A DNA stretch of 64,000 nt from Rhodobiaceae bacterium (GTDB lineage Bacteria > Pseudomonadota > Alphaproteobacteria > RS24). The stretch's first letter is position 1, and each line of letters begins with the position of its first letter. Of the stretch, positions 38,548-48,247 are shown piece by piece. A program made the position numbers and the translations under genes. The stretch is taken from NCBI GenBank assembly GCA_018660505.1, contig JABJKE010000010.1, positions 56,560-120,559 on the forward strand, in the 5' to 3' direction. The notes under the pieces were generated by a model that had not been told where the DNA came from, did no database searches, and saw only the letters and a program-made list of their open reading frames with translations.

Positions 38548-39168
38548 ATGGGTTTCTACGACAAATTTATTCTACCGCGTTTTATCGGCACCGCTTGTGG
38601 CACCAAGCCAGTTATGCACCAGCGCCAAAAAGTTGTGCCGCATTGCGAAGGCCGCGTGTTGGAAATCGGCATGGGCACGGGACATAATCTCGCGTTTTAC
38701 GACCCGAAAAAAGTCGACCTTGTGTTCGGCCTAGAGCCGGCCCCTGATATGGTAAAGCGCGCCAAACCTCTGGCCGAGAAAGTCGATTTCCCAGTTGAGT
38801 TCATCGACTTGCCTGGCGAAGAAATTCCATTGGACGACAATAGCGTGGATACGGTTTTGCTGACCTATACGCTTTGCACCATTCCAGACACGTTGAAAGC
38901 CATGCAAAACATGCGTCGCGTGCTGAAGCCGGGCGGCAAATTATTATTCTCCGAACATGGACGCGCCCCCGATGCGGCGGTGGAGAAATGGCAAAATCGG
39001 CTAAACGGCGTTTGGGGTAAAATTGCCGGCGGCTGCCATATCAACCGCGATATCCCGACGTTGATAGAAGCCGGCGGGTTTCAAATTACCGATATGGACC
39101 AAATGTATGTGCCGTCGACGCCGCGCGTGGTGGGCTATACTTATTGGGGCGCTGCAGAAATTAAATAA
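38548..39168 (+). CDS. Class I SAM-dependent methyltransferase
   Basis: 206 aa, UbiE/METTL7-like. SAM-binding motif I is VLEIGMGTGHNLAFY, then GLEPAPDM and the post-motif LKPGGKLLFSEHG. The start MGFYDKFILPRFIG is the hydrophobic N-terminus seen in the METTL7/small phospholipid-methyltransferase group, but the substrate is unproven. A GAGGGAGAGAG ribosome-binding site precedes the ATG. Confidence 0.85.
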   Translation: MGFYDKFILPRFIGTACGTKPVMHQRQKVVPHCEGRVLEIGMGTGHNLAFYDPKKVDLVFGLEPAPDMVKRAKPLAEKVDFPVEFIDLPGEEIPLDDNSVDTVLLTYTLCTIPDTLKAMQNMRRVLKPGGKLLFSEHGRAPDAAVEKWQNRLNGVWGKIAGGCHINRDIPTLIEAGGFQITDMDQMYVPSTPRVVGYTYWGAAEIK

Positions 39169-39193
39169 CCTCTATCGACAATTGCTTTTGGGC

Positions 39194-39256
39194 GTTCGAC
39201 TTGACTCTTATTTGTTCTCATTTTAGAACAAAAAGAGAACAAATAAACCGTCGAAC
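39194..39256 (+). promoter_or_regulatory. SOS promoter and LexA operator of imuA-imuB-dnaE2
   Basis: TTGACT (39201-39206), 17 bases, TAGAAC (39224-39229) gives a good promoter. GAAC-N7-GAAC at 39226-39240 is the alphaproteobacterial LexA box (GTTC-N7-GTTC on the other strand) and covers the -10. The whole lies in a nested palindrome: GTTCGAC (39194-39200) with GTCGAAC (39250-39256), and TTATTTGTTCTC (39208-39219) with GAGAACAAATAA (39235-39246). Confidence 0.75.
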
Positions 39257-39268
39257 AGAAGCAAAAAT

Positions 39269-40063
39269 ATGGAACCGAAACCTGCCGCGCCTTTAAAACA
39301 CACTTCAAAAAGCCAAAAATTGGCTAAATTACGCCGTTTGGTCGCGCGTTTTGAGCCCGGGGTTGCGCATGGCCCCCATATTCAAACCGGTTTTGCAGAT
39401 ATTGATGCTTATCTCCGCCAACAAGTGGTTCCGGCGGGTCTGCCTTGCGGTGGCCTGCATGAAGTGGTGGCGACGCGGGTTGGCGATATGCCAGCGGCTT
39501 TGGGGTTTGCCCATCGGTTGGCGGTGCGGTTTTTAGACCGCCCGCATACCCAAGATATGTTGCTCTATGGCCAAACCCATATGGCGTGTCGCGAGGCGGG
39601 CCAGCCCTATGGCCCCGCTTTGCCAGCGCATGGGCTTTCGGCCGATAGGCTGGTCTATATCGATGGTGCCCGATTGCCCGATTTATTATGGGCGGGCGAA
39701 GAGGCGCTATTGTGTTCGGCCATTGGCTGCATTGTTTTATCTAGCTGGGACGAAGCGCCCAGTTTTACCGCCAGTCGTCGATTGAGCCTTGCGGCGCGCG
39801 CTGCCGAGCGGCCTTTGGTGATGGCTTTGGGGGCGCAAGCGGGCGGCAGTGCTTCGGCCGCCACCACGCGCTGGCAAGTCGAAGCTTTGCCGCAACAAGG
39901 CTGGCACGTGCGCTTGGCTAAATTGCGCATGAGCTATACCGCCACACCGCCGCCCGAAGGCTGGCGCCTCTATCCACAAAGCTTGTCGCAAAACAGCGCG
40001 CAAAATATTTTGCAAAGCCAGCCGAGGGGCCAAGCGGCGTCTCGCACGGCGCGCGCGGGTTAG
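39269..40063 (+). CDS. imuA: ImuA, SOS mutasome accessory protein
   Basis: 264 aa. RecA-like core without a working Walker A (GLPCGGLHEVV replaces it), with a basic N-terminus (LAKLRRLVARFEPG). In Caulobacter and relatives ImuA, ImuB and DnaE2 together carry out damage-induced translesion synthesis. The gene directly follows the LexA-controlled promoter and precedes imuB by 7 bases. Identity rests on both sequence and cassette order. Confidence 0.9.
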   Translation: MEPKPAAPLKHTSKSQKLAKLRRLVARFEPGVAHGPHIQTGFADIDAYLRQQVVPAGLPCGGLHEVVATRVGDMPAALGFAHRLAVRFLDRPHTQDMLLYGQTHMACREAGQPYGPALPAHGLSADRLVYIDGARLPDLLWAGEEALLCSAIGCIVLSSWDEAPSFTASRRLSLAARAAERPLVMALGAQAGGSASAATTRWQVEALPQQGWHVRLAKLRMSYTATPPPEGWRLYPQSLSQNSAQNILQSQPRGQAASRTARAG

Positions 40064-40070
40064 GGCGGCT

Positions 40071-41771
40071 ATGGGGCACCCGAACCCGAACCCGAACCCG
40101 AACCCTATTGTGCCGATTGCCACGGGTCGGCGCCTCATCGCTTTGTGGTTTCCCTATTGGGCGGGTGAGACGACAAAAATTCCGCATGATAAAACGCAAA
40201 GTTTCGCCCTCATCGACCATTATAAAAACGCCCAACGCCTCGTTGGCCTGACGCCTTTGGCGGCCCAAATGGGCTTGAGCTTGGGATTGTCTTTGGCCGA
40301 TGCGCGCGCGCTTTTGCCCGATTTGCAAACCGCCATGGCCGAGCCGATGGAGGCGGCAGCAAGACTGCAAAAATGCGCCTATTGGCTGCAACGCTATACG
40401 CCATGGGTGGGCCATAATCCGTCGAGCGATGGGCAAACCGGGCTGGCCGATTATGGATTGCTATTAGATGTCAGCGGATGCGCTCATTTGTTTGGCGGCG
40501 AGCGCGCGCTTCTGGCTGATATGCAAGCGCGGTTTTTAAACCGAGGCATCACCGCGCATGCCGCCATGGCTGGCACGGTGGGGGCCGCTTGGGGGCTGGC
40601 GCGATTTGGCGTCTCGGCCAAAACCGACCCGCAAGCGCGGCGGCAAATCATCGTCCCCGAGGGGCAAGAGGCGGAGGCGGTTTTGCCGCTGCCGCCTGCG
40701 GCTTTGCGCCTATCTGGCGGGCATATTGATTTGTGCCAGCGTTTGGGGCTCGACACGATTGGCGATTTGGCGGGGTTTGCGCGGCGCGAGTTAACCCGTC
40801 GCTTTGGCCCGTCGCCGGTGTTGCGCCTAGAGCAAGCTTTGGGGCAGGCGGGTGAAAGTTTGAACCCTTGCTTGCCGCCGCCGCGATTTTTCGTACGGCA
40901 TAATTTGCCGCATGGGGTGACGCAAATGGAGGCTTTGGCGCAGCTCATCGGCGATTTATGCGCGCGTTTGGCGACGCAATTGGAAACAAGCGGCCATGGC
41001 GCGCAGCGGTTAGATTTATCGCTGACGCGTTCTGACAATGCGGTTTTGGCTTTATCTTTGCCTTTGGCCCATCCTAGCGCCGATGGGGGGCACATGGCGC
41101 GGCTTTTCGAAGAACGCCTATCGCGCCTATCGCGCGGTGTCGATGCGGGCTATGGCATCGAGCATCTTGCGCTGGCCGCCAGTCGCACGGCCCCGATTTC
41201 AGGGCCGCAAGAAACCATGGGCGCGTTTGAAGACGCGCCAAATAAAACCCGTGGCAAGCGCCGCGCCGCGCCGATTGCCGCTTTGGGCAATCTTTACGAT
41301 AGATTGGTATCGCGCCTTGGCGCGCAAGTGGTGGTGCGTCCCGTGCCGCATGCATCTTATATCCCCGAGCGTGCGGTGAAATTAGTGCCGGTTTTAAAAG
41401 CCGATGCAGCCGATAAAAAAGACCCGCAAAGCCTATCGGCCAATTTGCCAGACCCCGCCACAAGACCTTTGTTTATGCTATGCGCGCCAGAGCCGATTGA
41501 GGTGATTGCGGAAATTCCCGAAGGCGCGCCCTATCGGTTTCGGTGGCGGCGCGTCTTGCATGAAGTGAGCGCCGCTTATGGGCCCGAGCGCATTAGCCCC
41601 GAATGGTGGGCCGGATTGACCGGAGAAACGCCCAAACATCACAATCGGCAAACCCGAGATTATTACCGCCTTGAAGACACGCAAGGGCACCGCTTTTGGA
41701 TTTATCGCGACGGCCTCTATAGCCGCGAAACAACGCGCCCGCGTTGGTTTATGCACGGGGTGTTTCCATGA
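40071..41771 (+). CDS. imuB: ImuB, catalytically inactive Y-family polymerase homologue
   Basis: 566 aa. The Y-family layout is seen (RLIALWFPYWAG start, palm, HhH-like QRLGLDTIGDLAGFARRE, little finger), but the motif I metal-binding Asp is replaced (WFPYW) and the SxDE motif reads LLDVSG, so catalytic carboxylates are missing as in other ImuB proteins. ImuB bridges the beta clamp, ImuA and DnaE2. The first 12 residues contain an Asn-Pro repeat encoded by CCCGAA hexamers. Confidence 0.93.
   Translation: MGHPNPNPNPNPIVPIATGRRLIALWFPYWAGETTKIPHDKTQSFALIDHYKNAQRLVGLTPLAAQMGLSLGLSLADARALLPDLQTAMAEPMEAAARLQKCAYWLQRYTPWVGHNPSSDGQTGLADYGLLLDVSGCAHLFGGERALLADMQARFLNRGITAHAAMAGTVGAAWGLARFGVSAKTDPQARRQIIVPEGQEAEAVLPLPPAALRLSGGHIDLCQRLGLDTIGDLAGFARRELTRRFGPSPVLRLEQALGQAGESLNPCLPPPRFFVRHNLPHGVTQMEALAQLIGDLCARLATQLETSGHGAQRLDLSLTRSDNAVLALSLPLAHPSADGGHMARLFEERLSRLSRGVDAGYGIEHLALAASRTAPISGPQETMGAFEDAPNKTRGKRRAAPIAALGNLYDRLVSRLGAQVVVRPVPHASYIPERAVKLVPVLKADAADKKDPQSLSANLPDPATRPLFMLCAPEPIEVIAEIPEGAPYRFRWRRVLHEVSAAYGPERISPEWWAGLTGETPKHHNRQTRDYYRLEDTQGHRFWIYRDGLYSRETTRPRWFMHGVFP
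40079..40105 (+). repeat. CCCGAA hexanucleotide tandem repeat, 4.5 copies, inside imuB
   Basis: Four perfect copies of CCCGAA (40079-40102) plus CCC sit three codons into imuB and encode alternating Pro and Asn. A hexamer change keeps frame, so slippage would alter length of the N-terminal tail only. Confidence 0.9.
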
Positions 41772-41781
41772 GGGTTTTCCC

Positions 41782-44700
41782 ATGAGTGTTTCCATGCGGG
41801 CCGCTTTGCCAGAAACAGGCTTTGCAGAGCTGGCGGCGATTTCGAATTTCAGTTTTCTGCACGGCGCCGCGCATCCTCAAGAAATGGTCGAGACGGCCGC
41901 CGCTTTGGGCTATCGCGCCATCGGCTTGGCCGATCGCAATACGCTGGCGGGCATTGTGCGGGGCCATGTGGCGGCGCGCGATGCGGGCTTGCGCTATTTG
42001 CCCGGCGCCCGATTGGTCACCCAATGCGGCTTTGAGGTGTTGGCCTATCCCTGCCAGCGGGCAGATTATGCGGCTTTGTCGCAATGTTTAACGCGGGGCA
42101 ATCGGCGCGGTCGCAAAGGGCAGTGCGTTTTGCCGTTCGACGATGTGTTGGCGCTCGCCCAACAAGCCAATCTATGCTGGCTGGCCGTGCCGCCTTTGGA
42201 TATAGAGGCACAAGAGGCGGGCTTTGGCGATAAATTAGCGGCTTTGGCGGCGCAGTCTTCGCGTGTGTACGCCCTCTTAGTGCCGCTTTATGGCGCGGAT
42301 GATGCGGCCCGGTTTCGCAAAATCGCTGCCATGGCAAGCTGGGCCAATGCCGAATTGCTCGCCAGTTTCGACCCGCTATATCACGTGGCCGAGCGGCGTC
42401 CGGTGCAAGACGTGGTAACTTGCATTCGCCACCACGTCAGCTTGCCCGAGGCGGGTTATCATTTGAGCCTAAATGCCGAGCGCCATTTAAAACCCGCCAG
42501 CGAAGCCATGCGCCTGTTCGCCGATTGGCCCGAGGCTTTGCACAATATCGATGCGGTTTTAAACGCCTGTCAATTTTCGCTCGACCAGCTTTCCTATCAA
42601 TACCCAGAAGATGTTTTCGACACGAGCCGAAGTCCGCAAGAGCTACTGGCAAAACTGGCATGGGACGGCGCGGCGGCGCGCTATCCAGACGGCATACCAG
42701 ATAAAATTCGCACGCTTCTAACGCATGAATTGCAGCTTATCGAGGGCTTGGACTATGCGCCGTATTTTTTAACCGTGCATGATTTGGTGCGCTTTGCCCG
42801 CTCGAAAAGAATTTTGTGCCAAGGGCGGGGCAGCGCGGCCAATTCGGCGGTTTGCTATTATATTGGCATCACGGCGGTCGACCCCAGTCGATTGGATTTA
42901 TTGTTCGAGCGGTTTTTATCGCCAGAGCGCAATGAGCCGCCCGACATTGATATTGATTTCGAACACGAGCGGCGCGAGGAAGTGATTCAATATATCTATC
43001 AAAAATATGGCCGCGAACGGGCCAGTATCGCCGCCACGGTCATCACCTATCGGGCCCGCTCGGCAGTGCGCGAAGTGGCCAAAGTCATGGGGCTTTCGGG
43101 CGATGTGGCCAGCGCGCTTTTGGCGTTAAATTGGGGCGGGGGCGGCAAGCCACCACCGCGCGAGCATATTCTGGAGGCGGGGCTTGACCCGGAGGCGCCG
43201 GGCATTGCCGCAACGCTGGCCTTGGCGGGGCAAATCATTGGGTTTCCAAGGCATTTATCGCAGCATGTGGGCGGCTTTGTCATCACCCAAGACAGGCTGG
43301 ATTGCATGGTGCCGATTGGCAATGCGGCGATGGCCGAGCGCACTTTCATCGAATGGGACAAAGATGATTTGGATGCTTTGGGCCTGTTAAAAATCGATGT
43401 TCTGGCGCTGGGTATGTTGAGTGCCATTCGCCGTAGTTTCGACCTTATCGCGGCGCATCACGGCAAAACCTACGAGCTGGCCGATGTGCCGATAGAAGAT
43501 AGCGCGGTTTACGATATGCTTTGTCGGGCCGAATCCGTCGGGGTGTTTCAAGTCGAAAGCCGCGCCCAAATGAATATGTTGCCGCGCCTCAAGCCGCGTG
43601 ATTTTTATGACCTTGTGGTGCAAGTGGCGATTGTTCGGCCGGGCCCCATACAGGGCGATATGGTGCATCCTTATTTGCGGCGGCGAAACGGCGAAGAGGC
43701 GGTCGAGTTTCCCTCGCAAGAGCTGGAAGACGTGCTGGGAAAAACCCTAGGCGTGCCTTTGTTTCAAGAACAAGCCATGCGCATTGCCGTGGTGGCGGCG
43801 GGGTTTACCCCCAGCGAGGCCGACCGCTTGCGCCGCGCCATGGCGACGTTTCGAAAAAGCGGCGTGATACATGAATTTGGCGTGCGGCTGATGGATGGCA
43901 TGCAGGCGCGCGGCTATGAACGCGCGTTTGCCGAGCGCTGCTTTAAACAGATTGAAGGGTTTGGCGAATATGGCTTTCCCGAAAGCCATGCGGCCAGTTT
44001 CGCTTTGCTGGTCTATGTGTCGGCTTGGCTGAAGCATCATTATCCAGCGGCTTTTTGTGCCGCTCTTTTAAACAGCCAGCCGATGGGGTTTTACGCACCC
44101 GCGCAATTGGTCACCGAGGCTCAACGCCAAGGGGTGCGCGTTTTGCCCGTATGTCTAAACGCCTCCGATGCCGAGGCAGATTTAGAGGCCAGCGATGACG
44201 CTACCGCTCCCAGCAACGCTACCGCTGTGCGCCTAGGGTTCAATCAAGTGATGGGCTTGCTGCAAGCCGATGCGGCGGCGCTGGTGGCGGCGCGCGCGTT
44301 AGGCGGGGCTTTTGATAGTGTGGCCGATTGCGCGGCGCGCACCAGTGTCAGTGTGTCGACGCTGGAGCGTCTGGCGCGCGCCGATGCTTTTGCGTGCCTC
44401 GGGCTTAGCCGGCGCCAAGCCTTATGGGCGGTGCGCGCCTTGGCGCCAGAAAACAAAGCCCCCGGCCTGCCTTTGTTCGAGCGCCAAACCAGCGATGGGG
44501 CGGCCTTGCGCGAAGAAGAACGCGCCGCCATTTTGCCCGCCTTAGCGCCGGGTATGGAAGTGTTGGAAGATTATGCCAGCCTGCGGTTGTCGTTGAAAAA
44601 TCATCCGCTGGCTTTCCTGCGCGCGCCGCTCACCCAAGCGCAAGTGCAACCGCTATCGGTGTTGCAAAAAGCGCCTTCCGGCAAACGCGTCTCGGTGGCG

Positions 44701-45048
44701 GGTCTGGTGATTTGCCGCCAGCGCCCGGGCAGTGCCAAAGGGGTTGTTTTCCTCACGCTGGAAGATGAGACGGGCAATGGCAATATGGTGGTTTGGCCCG
44801 ATCGGTTCGAGCGGTTTCGCCGCGTGGTCATTGGCGCGCGCCTCATCCGCATCGATGGGCGGGTGCAGCGCAATGGTATTGTGGTGCATTTGGTGGCCGA
44901 GCAAATCAGCGATATGTCGGGCGATTTGGTTCATTTGCTGCACGAAAAAGGCCTGCAAAGCGCGAAGGATTTGCCCAAACCGCTACGCTCGAAAAGTCAA
45001 ACAGGCAGGCGCACACCCAGAGAAATGGCTTGGAAAGGCGCGCCGTAA
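41782..45048 (+). CDS. dnaE2: Error-prone DNA polymerase DnaE2
   Basis: C-family polymerase of 1088 aa, the lesion-bypass paralogue of DnaE. An N-terminal PHP domain (SNFSFLHGAAHP) precedes the palm, whose catalytic Asp residues lie in PPDIDIDF (D388, D390, D392). An OB-fold ends the protein. ATG 41782 has GAGGG at about 7 bases and avoids a 100-base overlap with imuB. Third gene of the SOS cassette; the stop abuts the trxB stop from the other strand. Confidence 0.96.
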   Translation: MSVSMRAALPETGFAELAAISNFSFLHGAAHPQEMVETAAALGYRAIGLADRNTLAGIVRGHVAARDAGLRYLPGARLVTQCGFEVLAYPCQRADYAALSQCLTRGNRRGRKGQCVLPFDDVLALAQQANLCWLAVPPLDIEAQEAGFGDKLAALAAQSSRVYALLVPLYGADDAARFRKIAAMASWANAELLASFDPLYHVAERRPVQDVVTCIRHHVSLPEAGYHLSLNAERHLKPASEAMRLFADWPEALHNIDAVLNACQFSLDQLSYQYPEDVFDTSRSPQELLAKLAWDGAAARYPDGIPDKIRTLLTHELQLIEGLDYAPYFLTVHDLVRFARSKRILCQGRGSAANSAVCYYIGITAVDPSRLDLLFERFLSPERNEPPDIDIDFEHERREEVIQYIYQKYGRERASIAATVITYRARSAVREVAKVMGLSGDVASALLALNWGGGGKPPPREHILEAGLDPEAPGIAATLALAGQIIGFPRHLSQHVGGFVITQDRLDCMVPIGNAAMAERTFIEWDKDDLDALGLLKIDVLALGMLSAIRRSFDLIAAHHGKTYELADVPIEDSAVYDMLCRAESVGVFQVESRAQMNMLPRLKPRDFYDLVVQVAIVRPGPIQGDMVHPYLRRRNGEEAVEFPSQELEDVLGKTLGVPLFQEQAMRIAVVAAGFTPSEADRLRRAMATFRKSGVIHEFGVRLMDGMQARGYERAFAERCFKQIEGFGEYGFPESHAASFALLVYVSAWLKHHYPAAFCAALLNSQPMGFYAPAQLVTEAQRQGVRVLPVCLNASDAEADLEASDDATAPSNATAVRLGFNQVMGLLQADAAALVAARALGGAFDSVADCAARTSVSVSTLERLARADAFACLGLSRRQALWAVRALAPENKAPGLPLFERQTSDGAALREEERAAILPALAPGMEVLEDYASLRLSLKNHPLAFLRAPLTQAQVQPLSVLQKAPSGKRVSVAGLVICRQRPGSAKGVVFLTLEDETGNGNMVVWPDRFERFRRVVIGARLIRIDGRVQRNGIVVHLVAEQISDMSGDLVHLLHEKGLQSAKDLPKPLRSKSQTGRRTPREMAWKGAP

Positions 45049-46086
<1,038 letters not shown>

Positions 46087-46106
46087 TCAAGCGCGTCGGC
46101 ACCAGG

Positions 46107-47081
46107 TTATTCAGAGGTTTCTTGAGATAATTGCACGCGGTGGCGGGCGTAAGCCTCGGCTATGGCGGCGGCAATCTCGGGCGTCGCGTTTTGGCTTTGC
46201 ACGGCCCATGCCTCTAGGCCATGGGTGAAGGGGCGCACCAAATCGGCCGCTTGAATGGCGGCATGAAAACGGCGGAATTTATCGGAGCCGCCTTTCAAGC
46301 CAAACACTTGCACGGGCACGCCGGGTAGGCAGGCTTCGCCCACCATATTGACGCTATCGGCGGTCACGATAATCTGTTCGGCCAAGCCCAACATGGCGCG
46401 GTACGGATTGGCGCCTTGATTATCCCATAAAAAATAACTGCCTTCGGGCAGCTTCTGGCGCAAAAGATCTGCATAGCTGTCGGGCGAGCGCCGCGACAGG
46501 CTTATCAAAAGATAATGACCTTGCTCGGCCAAGCCAGCCAGCCCCGTGGCAAGAGCCGCCATCTCGTCGGCACCAAAAGGATAAACGGCGTTCGGCCCGC
46601 CGATGAGAACGCTGATTAATTTGCCATTCACCGGCTTTGGCACCAAGCGCGCGCGAGACGCTTTGGCTTGTTTTGCTAGCTCTGGCAAGCTCATGGCGTG
46701 CGGCGATAGCAAACTCTGTAAAACATTTTCCCCGCGCAGCCGATCATGCGCTGGCGCCCAGACGAAATCAAAATGCGCCGGATGAATCGATGGGTTTTGC
46801 AAAAACGCGGTAAACACGCGCCCGCCCGAGGCGCGTTTGATATAGCGCGTATGCGGTACCGCTTGGCGCGCGCTGGCGATTACCATATCGGGAAAAGGCG
46901 GCGCGATAGTCGCATCCCCTTTGGCCGCTATTTCTGCCAACCGATAGGGCGCCAGCCATTTCCAAGGCGCACGCAACTGCGTATGCACGCTGCGATAGGT
47001 GCCCCCGAGGGCTTGCGCCACGCCTTCTACCAGCACGTCATTGCCGCGTCTTCCGCCGGTGATACCCCAAATATTCATCAA
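46107..47081 (-). CDS. Mitochondrial fission ELM1 family protein (DUF1022)
   Basis: 324 aa, with a GT-B-like reading: an N-terminal GGRRGNDVLVEG, a middle LISVLIGGPNAVYPFGADE and a C-terminal TADSVNMVGEACLPGVPVQVF resembling nucleotide-sugar binding folds. Plant ELM1 takes part in mitochondrial fission; the bacterial function is unknown. The fold hints at a glycosyltransferase, but no activity is shown. Divergent from the Lrp-family gene. Confidence 0.8.
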   Translation of the reverse strand: MMNIWGITGGRRGNDVLVEGVAQALGGTYRSVHTQLRAPWKWLAPYRLAEIAAKGDATIAPPFPDMVIASARQAVPHTRYIKRASGGRVFTAFLQNPSIHPAHFDFVWAPAHDRLRGENVLQSLLSPHAMSLPELAKQAKASRARLVPKPVNGKLISVLIGGPNAVYPFGADEMAALATGLAGLAEQGHYLLISLSRRSPDSYADLLRQKLPEGSYFLWDNQGANPYRAMLGLAEQIIVTADSVNMVGEACLPGVPVQVFGLKGGSDKFRRFHAAIQAADLVRPFTHGLEAWAVQSQNATPEIAAAIAEAYARHRVQLSQETSE

Positions 47082-47176
47082 ATATTCATTGCGCCCATTT
47101 CAGTGACTATTCATTTATTACAAAATTCGGTATTATTATTACTCCGCTATCGCATTTCAGGAAACGAAAAACTGTT

Positions 47177-47656
47177 ATGAAGAAACCAAGATTAGACCAA
47201 ATCGATTTAAATATCCTAGAGGTTTTGCAAACCAAGGGACGCATTACCAATGTCGAGCTGGCCAAACAAGTGGGTATTTCAGCCCCGCCTTGCCTGCGCC
47301 GCGTTCGGGCTTTGGAGGAGGCGGGCTTCATAAAAGGCTACCGCGCGCGCGTCGATGCCACCATGTTGGGCTTGGGCGTCACTGTGTTTGCCATGGTCGG
47401 TTTGGAAAGTCAGGCAGAGGTCGATTTGCAGCGTTTCGAAGCGCGCGTCAGCGAATGGCCCGAAGTGTTGGAATGCCATATGTTGAACGGCGAGATTGAT
47501 TTCATCTTGAAATGCGTCGCGACTGATTTGGAGAGTTTTCAAGAGTTTCTAACTCAAAAGCTAACCTCGGCGCCCAATGTCGCCAATGTAAGAACTTCGC
47601 TGACCATCCGCCGCTCGAAAGGCGATGTGAGCCTGCCGCTCTCCCATGTTAAATAG
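47177..47656 (+). CDS. Lrp/AsnC family transcriptional regulator
   Basis: 159 aa. An N-terminal winged helix (DLNILEVLQTKGRITNVELA, recognition SAPPCLRRVRALEEAGFIKG) is followed by the RAM ligand-binding domain. Lrp-type proteins sense amino acids. The AT-rich 95-base gap to the divergent ELM1-family gene could be its target. Confidence 0.92.
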   Translation: MKKPRLDQIDLNILEVLQTKGRITNVELAKQVGISAPPCLRRVRALEEAGFIKGYRARVDATMLGLGVTVFAMVGLESQAEVDLQRFEARVSEWPEVLECHMLNGEIDFILKCVATDLESFQEFLTQKLTSAPNVANVRTSLTIRRSKGDVSLPLSHVK

Positions 47657-47676
47657 AGGCATATTAAGTAGGGTGG

Positions 47677-48150
47677 TTAGATAAATTTAACGCCTAAAAT
47701 CTCGTAAGATTTGCCGCCGCCCGGCGTGTTCACTTCCACACTATCGCCGACTTCTTTGCCGATGAGGGCGCGGGCGATGGGCGAGGATATGGATATTTTT
47801 CCGTCTTCGACGCTGGCTTCAAAATCGCCCACAATTTGATAGGTTTTTTCTTCTTCCGTGTCTTCGTCGACCAAATGCACGGTGCCGCCGAATTTCACGG
47901 TATTGCCGCTCATGGCGCTGACGTCGATGACGTCGGCGAGATTGATCATCTCCTCGAGTTCCATCAGGCGGCCTTCGTTATGGCTTTGTTGTTCTTTGGC
48001 GGCGTGATATTCGGCGTTTTCCGACAAATCCCCATGCGCGCGCGCTTCCGCAATCGCTTTGATGATGCGATGGCGTTCGGGGCCTTTGAGGCGTTTCAAC
48101 TCTAGGTCTAACGCCTCGTAGCCGCCTGCGGTCATGGGCACTTTTTCCAT
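47677..48150 (-). CDS. greA: Transcription elongation factor GreA
   Basis: 157 aa: N-terminal coiled coil with the catalytic tip acidic residues in [14 protein letters not shown] (D41, E44) and a C-terminal FKBP-like domain. It rescues backtracked RNA polymerase. The start at 48150 has GGAGAG upstream. It follows carB by 97 bases on the same strand; a carA-carB-greA grouping is also known in Pseudomonas. A hairpin precedes its ribosome-binding site. Confidence 0.96.
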   Translation of the reverse strand: MEKVPMTAGGYEALDLELKRLKGPERHRIIKAIAEARAHGDLSENAEYHAAKEQQSHNEGRLMELEEMINLADVIDVSAMSGNTVKFGGTVHLVDEDTEEEKTYQIVGDFEASVEDGKISISSPIARALIGKEVGDSVEVNTPGGGKSYEILGVKFI

Positions 48151-48162
48151 ATCACTCTCCAA

Positions 48163-48185
48163 GCCTCGCACCGATCGCGCGAGGC
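48163..48185 (-). repeat. 7-bp hairpin between carB and greA
   Basis: GCCTCGC (48163-48169) and GCGAGGC (48179-48185) pair perfectly around nine bases, ending 12 bases before the greA start. No U-tract follows on the minus strand, so a role in RNA processing or translation control is likelier than termination. Confidence 0.45.
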
Positions 48186-48247
48186 AATTCTTTCTTGCTG
48201 GTTAAATTGTTTCACAAAACGCCGCGAAATGCCAAGTTTTTTGAGAG

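Noticed and set aside
40079..40105. Short tandem repeat considered as a CRISPR fragment
   Set aside because: The six-base units are contiguous without spacers and lie in a coding frame, so it is a microsatellite.
41671..41781. Upstream start for dnaE2
   Set aside because: It would overlap imuB by about 100 bases and lacks the ribosome-binding site found before ATG 41782.
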